In this document: positions 1 through 8,944 of the stretch, piece after piece
How positions within the stretch are numbered: position 1 is the stretch's first letter
Layout of the letters: every line of letters begins with the position of its first letter
Source of the DNA: Fulvivirga sp. M361
GTDB taxonomy: Bacteria > Bacteroidota > Bacteroidia > Cytophagales > Cyclobacteriaceae
Direction of reading: 5' to 3'
Length of the DNA stretch: 64,000 bases
NCBI RefSeq assembly: GCF_007097395.1
Contig: NZ_VKDC01000020.1
Location: 42,753 to 106,752 of the forward strand
Position numbers and translations under genes: made by a program
Notes under the pieces: generated by a model
What the model was told of the DNA's origin: nothing
Databases searched by the model: none
The model's input: the letters and a program-made list of their open reading frames with translations, nothing else

Positions 1-1008
1 ACTGGCACCGCTTGAACATGCACTTCCTCCTGATGCCGATATGCCGTTAATGTCTAATGTAAATAATAACATGTCATTGTCACTGGATTCTGGTAAACAG
101 ACGTTGAGTACAGTGTAAAGGCTTTTCGCAGCATTGGTAGAGTCACCATTAAAGCCAATTTCCGGAATACTTTCCGTTAGCTTTGTGATCATCCGGTCCT
201 TAAGACCCTGGATATACTTCTGATGTTCCTCCATGTCTCGGTAAGCAATTTCAAATGCTTTTGCGGTACCGATGATCCCATAAACATTTTCCGTACCTCC
301 CCGCATGTCGCGCTCCTGTGCACCTCCATGTATGAAAGGAACAATAGAATTACCTTTTTTGACATACATGAACCCTGCACCTTTGGGGCCATGAAATTTA
401 TGTGCCGCAGCTGTGACACAGTGTACTTTCATGTCTCTCAGGTTGTGGCGATAGTGCCCCATAGTTTGCACGGTATCCGAGTGAAAAACAGCGTTATAAT
501 GTTGACATAAACCACCGATCAAATCAAGGTCATTAATATTACCTATCTCGTTATTAGCGTGCATTAGAGATACCAAAGACCTGGGATTCTTTTTTAACAA
601 TTCTTCCAGGTGGTAGGGAATGATGTGGCCTTTTTCATCCAGATCTACAAAGCTCAATTTTACTTTCCCGGAACGTTCAAGGTTTTCTAATGTATGAAGT
701 ACGGCGTGATGTTCGATTCTGGAAGAAATGACATGAGTCAAACCATGTGTTTCTACACTGCAAATAATGAGTGCATTATCCGCTTCTGTTCCCCCCGAGG
801 TGAAAAATATTTCACCGGGAGTAACATTAAGGAGTTCAGCAACAGATTTGCGGGCATATTCAATGGCTGATCTTACCTGCCTGCCATGGGAATGGGTAGA
901 AGAAGGGTTTCCGTAATGTTCCTTAAAAAAGGGAATCATGGCCTCGAAAACCTCAGGGTCGATAGCCGTGGTAGCTGCATTATCTAAATAGATATTCTTT
1001 TTATTCAT
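1..1008 (-). CDS. Cysteine desulfurase (NifS/IscS family), 3' end cut by window edge
   Basis: PLP-dependent enzyme that takes sulfur from L-cysteine for Fe-S clusters and tRNA thiolation. Reading leftward from the ATG at 1008, 336 codons are open to the window edge. The N-terminus reads MNKKNIYLDNAATT, the family's usual opening. A TSGGTEADN segment follows, then the PLP lysine in HKFHGPKG (about K204). The last residues visible are SGGSACSSGA, where the cysteine (about C331) is the persulfide-carrying catalytic residue. About 45-60 C-terminal residues should lie outside the window. The ATG overlaps the glmM stop codon (ATGA, 1005-1008), so the two are probably translationally coupled. The short SSGxS-type active-site loop suggests NifS/IscS rather than SufS, but I cannot choose the exact paralog. 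Confidence 0.95.
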   Translation of the reverse strand, partial: MNKKNIYLDNAATTAIDPEVFEAMIPFFKEHYGNPSSTHSHGRQVRSAIEYARKSVAELLNVTPGEIFFTSGGTEADNALIICSVETHGLTHVISSRIEHHAVLHTLENLERSGKVKLSFVDLDEKGHIIPYHLEELLKKNPRSLVSLMHANNEIGNINDLDLIGGLCQHYNAVFHSDTVQTMGHYRHNLRDMKVHCVTAAAHKFHGPKGAGFMYVKKGNSIVPFIHGGAQERDMRGGTENVYGIIGTAKAFEIAYRDMEEHQKYIQGLKDRMITKLTESIPEIGFNGDSTNAAKSLYTVLNVCLPESSDNDMLLFTLDINGISASGGSACSSGAS

Positions 1009-2396
1009 GCCTTTTCGCTGATGATCTCTTTAATGTCGGCAATGATCTTATTTGCCAGATGCTCTGCGGTAGCTTCTGATTCAGATTCTGAATAAATACG
1101 AATAATAGGTTCGGTATTAGATTTACGCAGATGTACCCACTCATTGTCAAAAGTAATTTTCACACCATCAATGGTATTAACATTTTCTTTTGAGTACTTA
1201 TGTTTGATTTCTGTCAGAATACCGTCCACGTCAATATCGGGTGTAAGCTCAATCTTTTTCTTGGAAATGTGATAGTTAGGGTACTTAGCCCTGAGCTGAG
1301 AAACGCTTAAACCAGATTGAGCAAGATGTGTTAAGAATAAGGCTATTCCTACTAAAGCATCACGACCGTAATGTAATTCGGGATAAATCACCCCACCATT
1401 CCCTTCACCACCTATAACGGCATTAGTAGCTTTCATTTCATTGACAACATTTACCTCGCCTACGGCAGCTGAGGTATAAGATCCCCCGCGCTTTTCAGCG
1501 ACTACTTTGAGAGCTATGGATGAGGAAAGGTTGGACACGGTGTTTCCGTTATGATGAGAAAGTATGTAGTCTGCTACTGCCACTAATGTATATTCTTCAC
1601 CGAAAGGAGCACCGTTTTCCTGTATCAATGCCAATCTGTCAACATCAGGGTCTACTACAATCCCCAGGTCATACTTACCTTTTTCAATTTCAGAACAAAT
1701 ACCGGTCAGGTTTTCTGGTAGAGGCTCGGGATTATGTGCAAAGTGTCCTGTGGGAGATGAGTTAAGCTTTTTTACCTCTTCGATGCCCAATGCTTCCAAT
1801 AATTTGGGAAGTACAACACCTCCCGATGAATTAACACCGTCTATCACTACCTTAAATTTGCTTTTATGAATGGCATCCACATCCACCAGAGGTAGCTTTT
1901 TTATGAGTTCGATGTGCTTATCAATATAAGTATCGTTTTCAGTATAGGTGCCGAGATGAAGTACTTCTGAAAAGTCAAAGCTTGCTTTTTCGGCAATTTC
2001 TAATACCTCTGCACCGTCATCCCCTGAAATAAATTCGCCACTTTCATTGAGTAATTTTAGTGCATTCCACTGTACAGGGTTATGACTTGCTGTTAATATG
2101 ATGCCACCAGCTGCTTTTTCCAGGGGTACAGCTATTTCTACGGTGGGGGTGGTTGAGAGCCCCAAATCCACAACATCTATGCCTAAACCTATAAGTGTAT
2201 TGGAGACCAGGTCACTTACCATTTTTCCGGATATCCTGGCATCTCTGCCAATGACAATCTTTTTTTTCTCTGACCTGCTTTTTGTCCAGGTGCCAAAGGC
2301 AGCAGCGAATTTGACGATATCAATCGGGGTAAGTCCTTCGCCAACATTACCACCAATGGTGCCGCGTATTCCTGATATAGATTTAATTAAGGTCAA
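1005..2396 (-). CDS. glmM: Phosphoglucosamine mutase / phosphohexose mutase
   Basis: Alpha-D-phosphohexomutase superfamily, 463 residues. It likely converts glucosamine-6-P to glucosamine-1-P for peptidoglycan and LPS precursors. Four landmarks of the family are visible in order: the phosphoserine loop TASHNP (residues 102-107), the metal loop DPDVDR (249-254), the sugar-binding GGEGNGG (329-335), and the C-terminal phosphate-binding RxSNTEP (from R424). The start ILIKSISGIRG-like segment at residues 3-11 is typical of the bacteroidete version, which general annotation sometimes calls phosphomannomutase. The substrate therefore remains an inference. The stop overlaps the start of the downstream cysteine desulfurase by four bases. 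Confidence 0.9.
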   Translation of the reverse strand: MTLIKSISGIRGTIGGNVGEGLTPIDIVKFAAAFGTWTKSRSEKKKIVIGRDARISGKMVSDLVSNTLIGLGIDVVDLGLSTTPTVEIAVPLEKAAGGIILTASHNPVQWNALKLLNESGEFISGDDGAEVLEIAEKASFDFSEVLHLGTYTENDTYIDKHIELIKKLPLVDVDAIHKSKFKVVIDGVNSSGGVVLPKLLEALGIEEVKKLNSSPTGHFAHNPEPLPENLTGICSEIEKGKYDLGIVVDPDVDRLALIQENGAPFGEEYTLVAVADYILSHHNGNTVSNLSSSIALKVVAEKRGGSYTSAAVGEVNVVNEMKATNAVIGGEGNGGVIYPELHYGRDALVGIALFLTHLAQSGLSVSQLRAKYPNYHISKKKIELTPDIDVDGILTEIKHKYSKENVNTIDGVKITFDNEWVHLRKSNTEPIIRIYSESESEATAEHLANKIIADIKEIISEKA

Positions 2397-2525
2397 TGCT
2401 TTAAAAAATTAAGTTATTGTAAAGTTAAGAAAAACAGCGTATCAGTGCCACCTCAGTCGGCCTGAAAAAGACGAGGCAGGCTCGTTTAATATAATTATAT
2501 AGCGCTGATAATGTGCTTTAGGGCA

Positions 2526-2756
2526 CTAAGAAAATTTAGACATGACTTTATTTACTTCTGATTCCGGATTACCACATTCTGAGTTTTCACCCACTTTCTT
2601 TCCGCAGTAACCACAGGTAGCGCCTTCTTTATTGAGGTAAGGGCTTTGCGATGCGCACGTACCCTTAAATTGGCCGTTTTTTACAAAGATGAGTCTAACC
2701 GACATTAACCCAAAAAACAATGCTATTAATCCAATCCCTAAAAGTAAAGTAGCCAT
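2526..2756 (-). CDS. Small Cys-rich membrane protein, NqrM-like
   Basis: 76 residues. Residues 3-24 form one strongly hydrophobic N-terminal membrane segment. A short motif FKGTCAS (about 30-36) follows, then a soluble tail with CxxC (CGYC) and two further cysteines. The layout of one N-terminal helix, a KGTC-type motif just after the membrane and a second cysteine pair resembles NqrM (DUF539), the iron-delivery factor of the Na+-translocating NADH:quinone reductase. No nqr genes lie nearby, so this is a resemblance only; it could also be an uncharacterised bacteroidete membrane protein. It is separated from glmM by 129 bases and is divergent from mazG. Confidence 0.8.
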   Translation of the reverse strand: MATLLLGIGLIALFFGLMSVRLIFVKNGQFKGTCASQSPYLNKEGATCGYCGKKVGENSECGNPESEVNKVMSKFS

Positions 2757-2844
2757 CTTCTAAATAATTTTTCACAAATTTAACTAATCAAGGATAAAAC
2801 ACCGACCAGGACGTCAAAGTTTCTCTTAAATAAGCTGACTGCAA

Positions 2845-3669
2845 ATGAATGAAGTAAAATCAATCCCGGATACGAATCGAAAAGCCAAACTGGAAGCTTT
2901 TGACCGCTTGCTTACCATTATGGACGAGCTCAGGGAAAACTGCCCCTGGGATAAAAAGCAGACTATGGAATCATTACGTCATTTGACAATAGAGGAGACT
3001 TATGAACTGAGCGATGCCATTATTGAGGCAGATTATGAGGAGATCAAGAAAGAGCTTGGAGATTTAATGCTACATAATGTTTTTTATGCTCGTATAGCTT
3101 CTGAGAAAGAGTATTTTGATACGTCGGATGTGTTAAATGCAGTATGTGATAAGCTGGTAGAACGTCATCCTCATATTTATGGTGATGTAGATGCCAAAGA
3201 TGAAGAGGCTGTGAAAAGGAATTGGGAGAGAATAAAACTAAAGGAAAATGGCAGAACTAATGCATCTGTGTTAGGGGGAGTTCCCAGATCTTTACCTGCT
3301 TTGGTTAAAGCGATGCGCATCCAGGAAAAGGCACGTGGAGTAGGGTTTGACTGGGAGAAAAAAGAGCAGGTTTGGGAGAAGGTAGAGGAAGAAATGAAGG
3401 AATTCAAGCAGGAATTCAACGTGGAAAAAGAAGCCCATTTTGATAAAGAAAAAGTGCAATCAGAATTTGGTGACCTCTTGTTTTCACTGATCAACTATGC
3501 CCGTTTTCTGGATATCAACCCTGAAGAGGCCCTTGAGCGCACAAATAAAAAATTCATTAAAAGATTTCAATATCTCGAATCCGAATCCGAAAAGGACGGA
3601 AAATCCATTGCTGACATGTCCCTGGCAGAGATGGATGTTTATTGGGAAAAGGCCAAGTCACTCCTTTAA
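2845..3669 (+). CDS. mazG: Nucleoside triphosphate pyrophosphohydrolase MazG
   Basis: Hydrolyses NTPs to NMP and PPi, a house-cleaning role in nucleotide metabolism. At 274 residues it has the usual length of two-domain MazG. The first domain shows CPWDKKQTMESL (about 33-44), then the metal-binding EExxE (50-54) and the ELGD box (70-73). A second MazG-like repeat near 170-220 carries EEEMKEFKQE and SEFGDLLFSL, giving a second acidic metal site. The ATG lies 88 bases after the start of the divergent small membrane gene. It is followed after about 50 bases by the antiporter on the same strand. Confidence 0.95.
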   Translation: MNEVKSIPDTNRKAKLEAFDRLLTIMDELRENCPWDKKQTMESLRHLTIEETYELSDAIIEADYEEIKKELGDLMLHNVFYARIASEKEYFDTSDVLNAVCDKLVERHPHIYGDVDAKDEEAVKRNWERIKLKENGRTNASVLGGVPRSLPALVKAMRIQEKARGVGFDWEKKEQVWEKVEEEMKEFKQEFNVEKEAHFDKEKVQSEFGDLLFSLINYARFLDINPEEALERTNKKFIKRFQYLESESEKDGKSIADMSLAEMDVYWEKAKSLL

Positions 3670-3719
3670 GCTAATTTTAATCCATTATTCTTTAGATACG
3701 TCACCAGAAACTTCAGCTT

Positions 3720-5654
3720 GTGGAAGACCCAAAAACTCTTTTATTATTACTATCGGGATTTGTTATTGTAGCCATTGGTGCTAATCAAATAGCCAGGCAA
3801 TTTCAGAAGATCAAACTTCCGATTATTACAGGCCTGTTGATCATTGGGATACTATCAGGCCCCTTTTTCATAGGGCTTATACCAAATATATCAAGAGAGA
3901 GCCTTTATTTTATAAATGACATTTCATTGGCATTTATTGCCTTTGCCGCTGCGGCAGAGCTATACCTGAAGGACCTGAGGGATAGGTTGAAAAGTATAAA
4001 GTGGATGACTTTTGGGCAGCTCGTTGTCACCTTTGTTATGAGCTCTATTATGGTCTTTGTACTGTCCGACTACATTCATTTTATGGACGGCATGGATACC
4101 AAGAGTAAAGTAGCCGTATCCATACTGGTAGCCACAATTTTTGTAGCCCGATCACCTGCTTCGGCCATTGCTGTAATCAACGAAATGAGGGCCAAAGGTC
4201 CATTTACACAAACGGCTATGGGGGTTACCGTGTTGAAGGATTTTCTTGTCATTGTATTATTTGCCATCAATATGTCATTGGCTAATGTGCTTGTGAAAGA
4301 TACAGCCCTTGATTTTTGGTTTCTGATAATTCTTATTCTTGAGCTCACGGCATCATTTTTACTTGGAATTCTGTTAGGGCGAATATTAACATTGATCTTA
4401 TCCTTTAAGATTCACAATTATGCCAAGACCTTCTACATACTTGGAATCGGCTACCTCGTTTATTTACTCTATTATTTCATTAAAGATTATTCAAATGAAT
4501 TGACGGGTAAAGAGTTTTTGATAGAACCACTTTTGATATGTATAATAGGTAGCTTTTTTGTTACAAATTATTCCAAATACCGATATGAATTCATCAGGAT
4601 CATTGAAGATGTAGGCCCGGGTATTTATGTGGCATTTTTCACACTTACCGGTGCTACCATGTCATTGGATCTGTTATTAAAAGTCTGGCCGATAGCGTTG
4701 GTTTTTTTTGGTATTCGATTGATCAGTATGATTATAGGTGCATTTGTAGGAGGCTCTCTGGCCGGGGACCCACCCTTGTTCAATCGAATAGGATGGATGC
4801 CTTACATTACACAGGCGGGCGTAGGGTTAGGGCTTGCCACTATCGTAGCCAATGCCTTCCCTGAATGGGGATTGGAGATGTCTACCTTGATAATAGCGGT
4901 GATAGTATTGAACCAGATTGTAGGGCCACCATTGTTTAAGTGGTCGATCAATATAGTAGGTGAAGGACGTGAGCGGCATGAGGTCCCGGACTTTGACGGT
5001 ATTCGTGACGCTATTATTATAGGCCTGGAAAGCCAGTCCGTAGCGCTTGCACGCCAATTGAATGAGCATGGATGGGTAGCAAAAATTGCCACGCGAAAGC
5101 AGTTAATAGATAAATCCGAGTATCCCAACTGTACTATTCAAACTATGCCTGACCTTTCATTACAATCGCTGGAGACTATGGATGCTTCAAAGGCAGAGGC
5201 CATTGTGCTTATGCTCACGGATGAAGAAAACCTTGAGTTATGTGAAACTATCTACCAACATATTGGAACTAAAGATGTTGTAGTTCGATTGAATCACCAC
5301 TACAATTTCGAAAAATTTCATAAGTTAGGAGCGTTAGTCGTAGACCCATCTACAGCCATTGTTAGTCTTATGGACCATTTTGTAAGATCTCCACAAGCTA
5401 CATCGCTTTTGCTGGGGATGCAGGAAGGCCAGGATACGATCGATTTGGAGGTGCTCAACCCGAATTTGCACGGTTTGCCATTACGTGAGATCAAATTTCC
5501 GGCTGACATAATCATTTTGTCCATAAGAAGGCGCGGTCAGATGATTATATCACACGGTTATACTCGTCTTCGTAAGGGTGATTGGGTCACCATGGTAGGT
5601 TCAAATGAAAGCTTGGAAAAAATGACATTACTATTCGATAAAAATACGTCTTGA
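3720..5654 (+). CDS. Cation:proton antiporter (CPA2) with C-terminal RCK/TrkA domains
   Basis: 644 residues. The N-terminal 400 residues are rich in hydrophobic segments and match the Na+/H+ exchanger fold, with typical stretches such as KLPIITGLLIIGILSGP near residue 35 and TGATMSLDLLL near 310. Residues about 425-545 resemble an RCK_N (TrkA-N) nucleotide-binding domain, but the GxGxxG loop is replaced by GLESQSVALA, so dinucleotide binding is doubtful. Residues about 560-640 match RCK_C (TrkA-C). The start is a GTG at 3720. The next gene (histidine kinase) begins 7 bases after the stop, so co-transcription is likely. Transported ion (K+ or Na+) is not decided by sequence. Confidence 0.88.
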   Translation: MEDPKTLLLLLSGFVIVAIGANQIARQFQKIKLPIITGLLIIGILSGPFFIGLIPNISRESLYFINDISLAFIAFAAAAELYLKDLRDRLKSIKWMTFGQLVVTFVMSSIMVFVLSDYIHFMDGMDTKSKVAVSILVATIFVARSPASAIAVINEMRAKGPFTQTAMGVTVLKDFLVIVLFAINMSLANVLVKDTALDFWFLIILILELTASFLLGILLGRILTLILSFKIHNYAKTFYILGIGYLVYLLYYFIKDYSNELTGKEFLIEPLLICIIGSFFVTNYSKYRYEFIRIIEDVGPGIYVAFFTLTGATMSLDLLLKVWPIALVFFGIRLISMIIGAFVGGSLAGDPPLFNRIGWMPYITQAGVGLGLATIVANAFPEWGLEMSTLIIAVIVLNQIVGPPLFKWSINIVGEGRERHEVPDFDGIRDAIIIGLESQSVALARQLNEHGWVAKIATRKQLIDKSEYPNCTIQTMPDLSLQSLETMDASKAEAIVLMLTDEENLELCETIYQHIGTKDVVVRLNHHYNFEKFHKLGALVVDPSTAIVSLMDHFVRSPQATSLLLGMQEGQDTIDLEVLNPNLHGLPLREIKFPADIIILSIRRRGQMIISHGYTRLRKGDWVTMVGSNESLEKMTLLFDKNTS

Positions 5655-5661
5655 TATTGTC

Positions 5662-7371
5662 ATGTCTATAGAGCGCTTTTTTTTGATTGAAAGTATAAGT
5701 CATACAATTACGGCTCCTGAACGTCAGCGAGTAACGATGGCAGGACTATTCACATTATTGGGGGTTATAGTGTGTATAGGATATATTCTGTGGGAGTTGC
5801 ATTCCGGTAATTTTATCTACATTCCATTTTACTTAATTATTCTCTTTTCAGCCCTTGTTTCACTCTTTTTGATGAGAACAGGACGAATAGTGTTAGGTAA
5901 ATTCGTTTTTGTGATACCTGTTGTTACTGTTTTGTTTGTGATGCTGACCGTAGAGAAGTATGCCACCGGATTGCATGTTTTTTTTATTGTATTCTGTGTT
6001 TATGCATTGGCGGTATTCGGATATAAAAAACGATATTACGCTTTCTCAATTTGCGGATATGTTATTCTGTTGCTTGTAGTACATCACATCTTTGATCCTC
6101 AGTTTATAGCTCCTATCTCCTTTTCGGAAGAATATATTAAATCGACCTTTATTGTTAATAACATCGTTGGGCTGATATGTTCAATGCTCATAGTATTTTA
6201 TTTAATGAAGATCAATTATGATTTCAATAACCGTCTAAAGTTGGCTACAAAAGAGCTTCATGAAAGCCGAAGTCGTTTTGACCTGGCGATCAAAGGGTCA
6301 GATGCAGGGATTTGGGATTGGAATAGTAACAATGGACAAATACAGGTTTCGGCTCTGCTGGCAGAGTTGTTAGAATATGACCCTGAGGACCTAAGTCACC
6401 TTACCATAGATATGTTATGGGACAATTTGCATCCAGATGATTTTCCTAAATTTAAGAGAAGGATGCGCAACCATCTCAAAAACAGGGAACCGTTCCGATT
6501 GGAATGTAGGTTAAGGTCCAGATGGGGAGAGTACATATGGGTACTGGGTACGGGACAGGCCGAGTGGGATGAAAGTGGAAAGGCTCATCGAATGGTGGGC
6601 ACCATATTGAATATTAATGAAAGAAAACACGCCGAAAAACGGATCCAGGAACAGAACGATTTACTTGAAAAAACAAATGCTGAATTAGATCGGTTTGTCT
6701 ACAGCACTTCCCATGATTTAAAGGCACCGCTTAGCTCTATATTAGGATTAATCCATATAGCAGAGCTTGCCCATGATGATCAGGAAATACGAGATTGTTT
6801 CGTCATGATGAAACAACGTGTTCATACGCTCAATTCGTTTATAGAAGATATCATTGATTACTCCCGAAATTCAAGACTGACTACAAAACCCAAGAAAATA
6901 GAACTAAATGAGCTGATAGACGATATAACAGCCAATCTCGAGTATTTTGACCAACGGAATTCAATAAGGATCGTAAAGCATTTCGCCAGGGATTTTCATA
7001 TGGTGATAGACGAAGGTAGGTTAAAGATCGTCCTGAACAATCTGATCAATAATGCGATTAAATACCACGACCTAAAAAAGTCAGATCCCTACATATGTAT
7101 CAAGGCAACTAAAAACGACCTGATGACGGAGATAAGGGTGGAAGATAATGGAATGGGCATAACTGCGGATTTAATAGGACGGGTATTCGATATGTTTTTT
7201 AGAGCTACCGAAAAATCCGAGGGATCTGGTTTAGGACTTTATATTGCCCGGGAAATGGTTAAAAAAATTGGGGGCGACCTTGAAGTTGTCTCTAGTTTGG
7301 GAGAAGGTGCTACCTTTATTTTAAAGCTTCCCACAGAAGAGGTCAGCAAATCCAAACATGACATAGCATAA
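5662..7371 (+). CDS. Membrane PAS-domain sensor histidine kinase
   Basis: 569 residues. About six hydrophobic segments lie in residues 25-185, with no large periplasmic loop, so it may sense through the membrane. A short coiled linker (about 190-205) follows, then a PAS_3-type domain (about 205-325) with the GIWDWN opening and a WxxxLHPDD stretch. The HisKA dimerisation domain carries the phospho-acceptor in STSHDLKAPL (H351). The HATPase_c domain has an N box (LNNLINNAIKYH), G1 DNGMG (about 495) and G2 GSGLGL (about 522). No receiver domain or response regulator is adjacent. It starts 7 bases after the antiporter gene, so it may act with ion transport, but this is inference from position. 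Confidence 0.92.
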   Translation: MSIERFFLIESISHTITAPERQRVTMAGLFTLLGVIVCIGYILWELHSGNFIYIPFYLIILFSALVSLFLMRTGRIVLGKFVFVIPVVTVLFVMLTVEKYATGLHVFFIVFCVYALAVFGYKKRYYAFSICGYVILLLVVHHIFDPQFIAPISFSEEYIKSTFIVNNIVGLICSMLIVFYLMKINYDFNNRLKLATKELHESRSRFDLAIKGSDAGIWDWNSNNGQIQVSALLAELLEYDPEDLSHLTIDMLWDNLHPDDFPKFKRRMRNHLKNREPFRLECRLRSRWGEYIWVLGTGQAEWDESGKAHRMVGTILNINERKHAEKRIQEQNDLLEKTNAELDRFVYSTSHDLKAPLSSILGLIHIAELAHDDQEIRDCFVMMKQRVHTLNSFIEDIIDYSRNSRLTTKPKKIELNELIDDITANLEYFDQRNSIRIVKHFARDFHMVIDEGRLKIVLNNLINNAIKYHDLKKSDPYICIKATKNDLMTEIRVEDNGMGITADLIGRVFDMFFRATEKSEGSGLGLYIAREMVKKIGGDLEVVSSLGEGATFILKLPTEEVSKSKHDIA

Positions 7372-7385
7372 CGTACAAATTCCAC

Positions 7386-7393
7386 TATCTTTG
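7386..7393 (+). promoter_or_regulatory. Promoter -7 element TATCTTTG for glyS
   Basis: TATCTTTG matches the bacteroidete -7 consensus TAnnTTTG exactly and ends 6 bases before the glyS ATG. No good TTG was found 19-20 bases upstream. If it is used, the transcript would be nearly leaderless. Confidence 0.45.
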
Positions 7394-7399
7394 CGCGCT

Positions 7400-8944
7400 A
7401 TGGCTAATCAAGACGATAATTTATTAAAGAAAATCGTAGCCCATGCCAAGGAGTATGGGTTTGTGTTTCCATCCAGTGAGATATACGATGGCTTGGGTGC
7501 CGCCTATGATTACGGTCAGTATGGCTCTGAGTTAAAGAATAATATCAAGAACTTTTGGTGGAAAGCCATGGTTCAAATGCATGAAAATATTGTGGGTATT
7601 GACGCTGCTATTTTTATGCACCCCACCACCTGGAAAGCTTCCGGGCATGTTGATGCATTTAACGACCCTTTAATTGATAATAAAGACTCGAAAAAAAGAT
7701 ATCGTGCTGATGTTTTGATTGAAGAATACATAGCCAAAATAGAGGGTAAAATCAAAAAAGAAGTACAAAAAGCTGCCAAACGCTTTGGTGATAGCTTTGA
7801 TGAAACACAATTTCTGGCTACAAACGGGAGGGTGATAGAATACAATGCGCAGATTAAATCCATCAATGATCGGATGAAATCAGCGATGGAAACAGAACAG
7901 TTGAATGAGTTGAAAACGCTCATCGAAGATCTGGGCATTGCTTGTCCGGTATCCGGGTCCAAAAACTGGACCGAAGTGCGTCAGTTCAATCTTATGTTTT
8001 CTACTGAATTGGGTTCACTGGCAGAAGGAGCTAATACTATATATTTACGCCCTGAAACCGCACAAGGTATTTTCGTCAACTTTCTGAATGTACAAAAGAC
8101 GGGAAGAATGAAAATCCCGTTTGGTATAGCTCAGATAGGTAAGGCGTTTAGGAATGAAATTATTGCCCGGCAATTTATCTTCCGTATGCGTGAGTTTGAA
8201 CAGATGGAGATGCAGTTTTTTGTCAAACCAGGGGAAGAAATGAAATGGTATGACCATTGGAAGGAAAAACGTATCCAATGGCACAAAATATTAGGTCTGG
8301 GAGAAGATAACTACCGTTTTCATGATCATCTTAACCTGGCACACTATGCCAATGCCGCTTGTGACATAGAGTTTAACTTCCCTATGGGGTTTAAAGAGCT
8401 GGAAGGTATACATAGTCGTACAGATTTTGACCTTAAAGCTCATGAAGAACACTCGGGAAAGAAGTTACAGTTTTTTGACCCACAGGAAAATCAGAATTAT
8501 GTGCCCTATGTGATTGAAACATCCATAGGTCTGGATCGAATGTTCCTGGCAATAATGTCTGCATCGTATAAGAATGAAACCCTGGAAGATGGGAGTGAAC
8601 GCGTGGTCCTTAAGATACCTCCTGCACTTGCACCGGTAAAAGTAGCCGTGCTTCCGTTGGTCAAGAAAGATGGCCTTTCAGAAAAAGCAAGGGAGATCTT
8701 AGAGACGCTTAAATTTCATTTTAACTGCCAATACGATGAGAAAGATGCAATAGGCAGAAGGTATAGAAGGCAAGACGCTATAGGTACACCATACTGTGTT
8801 ACTATAGATCATGATACCCTTCAAGACCATTCGGTAACACTTAGGGACAGAGATACGACTAAGCAGGAAAGAATACCGATAAGCGAGCTTACAAATAGAA
8901 TAGAAGGACTGGTATCCATCAATACGTTACTCCAGAAATTATAG
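7400..8944 (+). CDS. glyS: Glycyl-tRNA synthetase, alpha2 type
   Basis: Class II enzyme that charges tRNA-Gly, here the single-polypeptide dimeric form (about 514 residues) rather than the alpha2beta2 form. Near the N-terminus is GFVFPSSEIYDG. Middle motifs include RPETAQGIFVNF and the motif-2 region FRNEIIAR...MREFEQME. Motif 3 lies in YVIETSIGLDRMFLA, and the anticodon-binding domain starts around PALAPVKVAVLP. I prefer the ATG at 7400 over an in-frame TTG at 7391, because that TTG lies inside the -7 promoter element. The stop is directly followed by the next gene's ATG with no gap. Confidence 0.95.
   Translation: MANQDDNLLKKIVAHAKEYGFVFPSSEIYDGLGAAYDYGQYGSELKNNIKNFWWKAMVQMHENIVGIDAAIFMHPTTWKASGHVDAFNDPLIDNKDSKKRYRADVLIEEYIAKIEGKIKKEVQKAAKRFGDSFDETQFLATNGRVIEYNAQIKSINDRMKSAMETEQLNELKTLIEDLGIACPVSGSKNWTEVRQFNLMFSTELGSLAEGANTIYLRPETAQGIFVNFLNVQKTGRMKIPFGIAQIGKAFRNEIIARQFIFRMREFEQMEMQFFVKPGEEMKWYDHWKEKRIQWHKILGLGEDNYRFHDHLNLAHYANAACDIEFNFPMGFKELEGIHSRTDFDLKAHEEHSGKKLQFFDPQENQNYVPYVIETSIGLDRMFLAIMSASYKNETLEDGSERVVLKIPPALAPVKVAVLPLVKKDGLSEKAREILETLKFHFNCQYDEKDAIGRRYRRQDAIGTPYCVTIDHDTLQDHSVTLRDRDTTKQERIPISELTNRIEGLVSINTLLQKL

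Noticed and set aside
7391-7399. TTG start for glyS
   Set aside because: It lies inside an exact -7 promoter box; the ATG at 7400 fits the family N-terminus.
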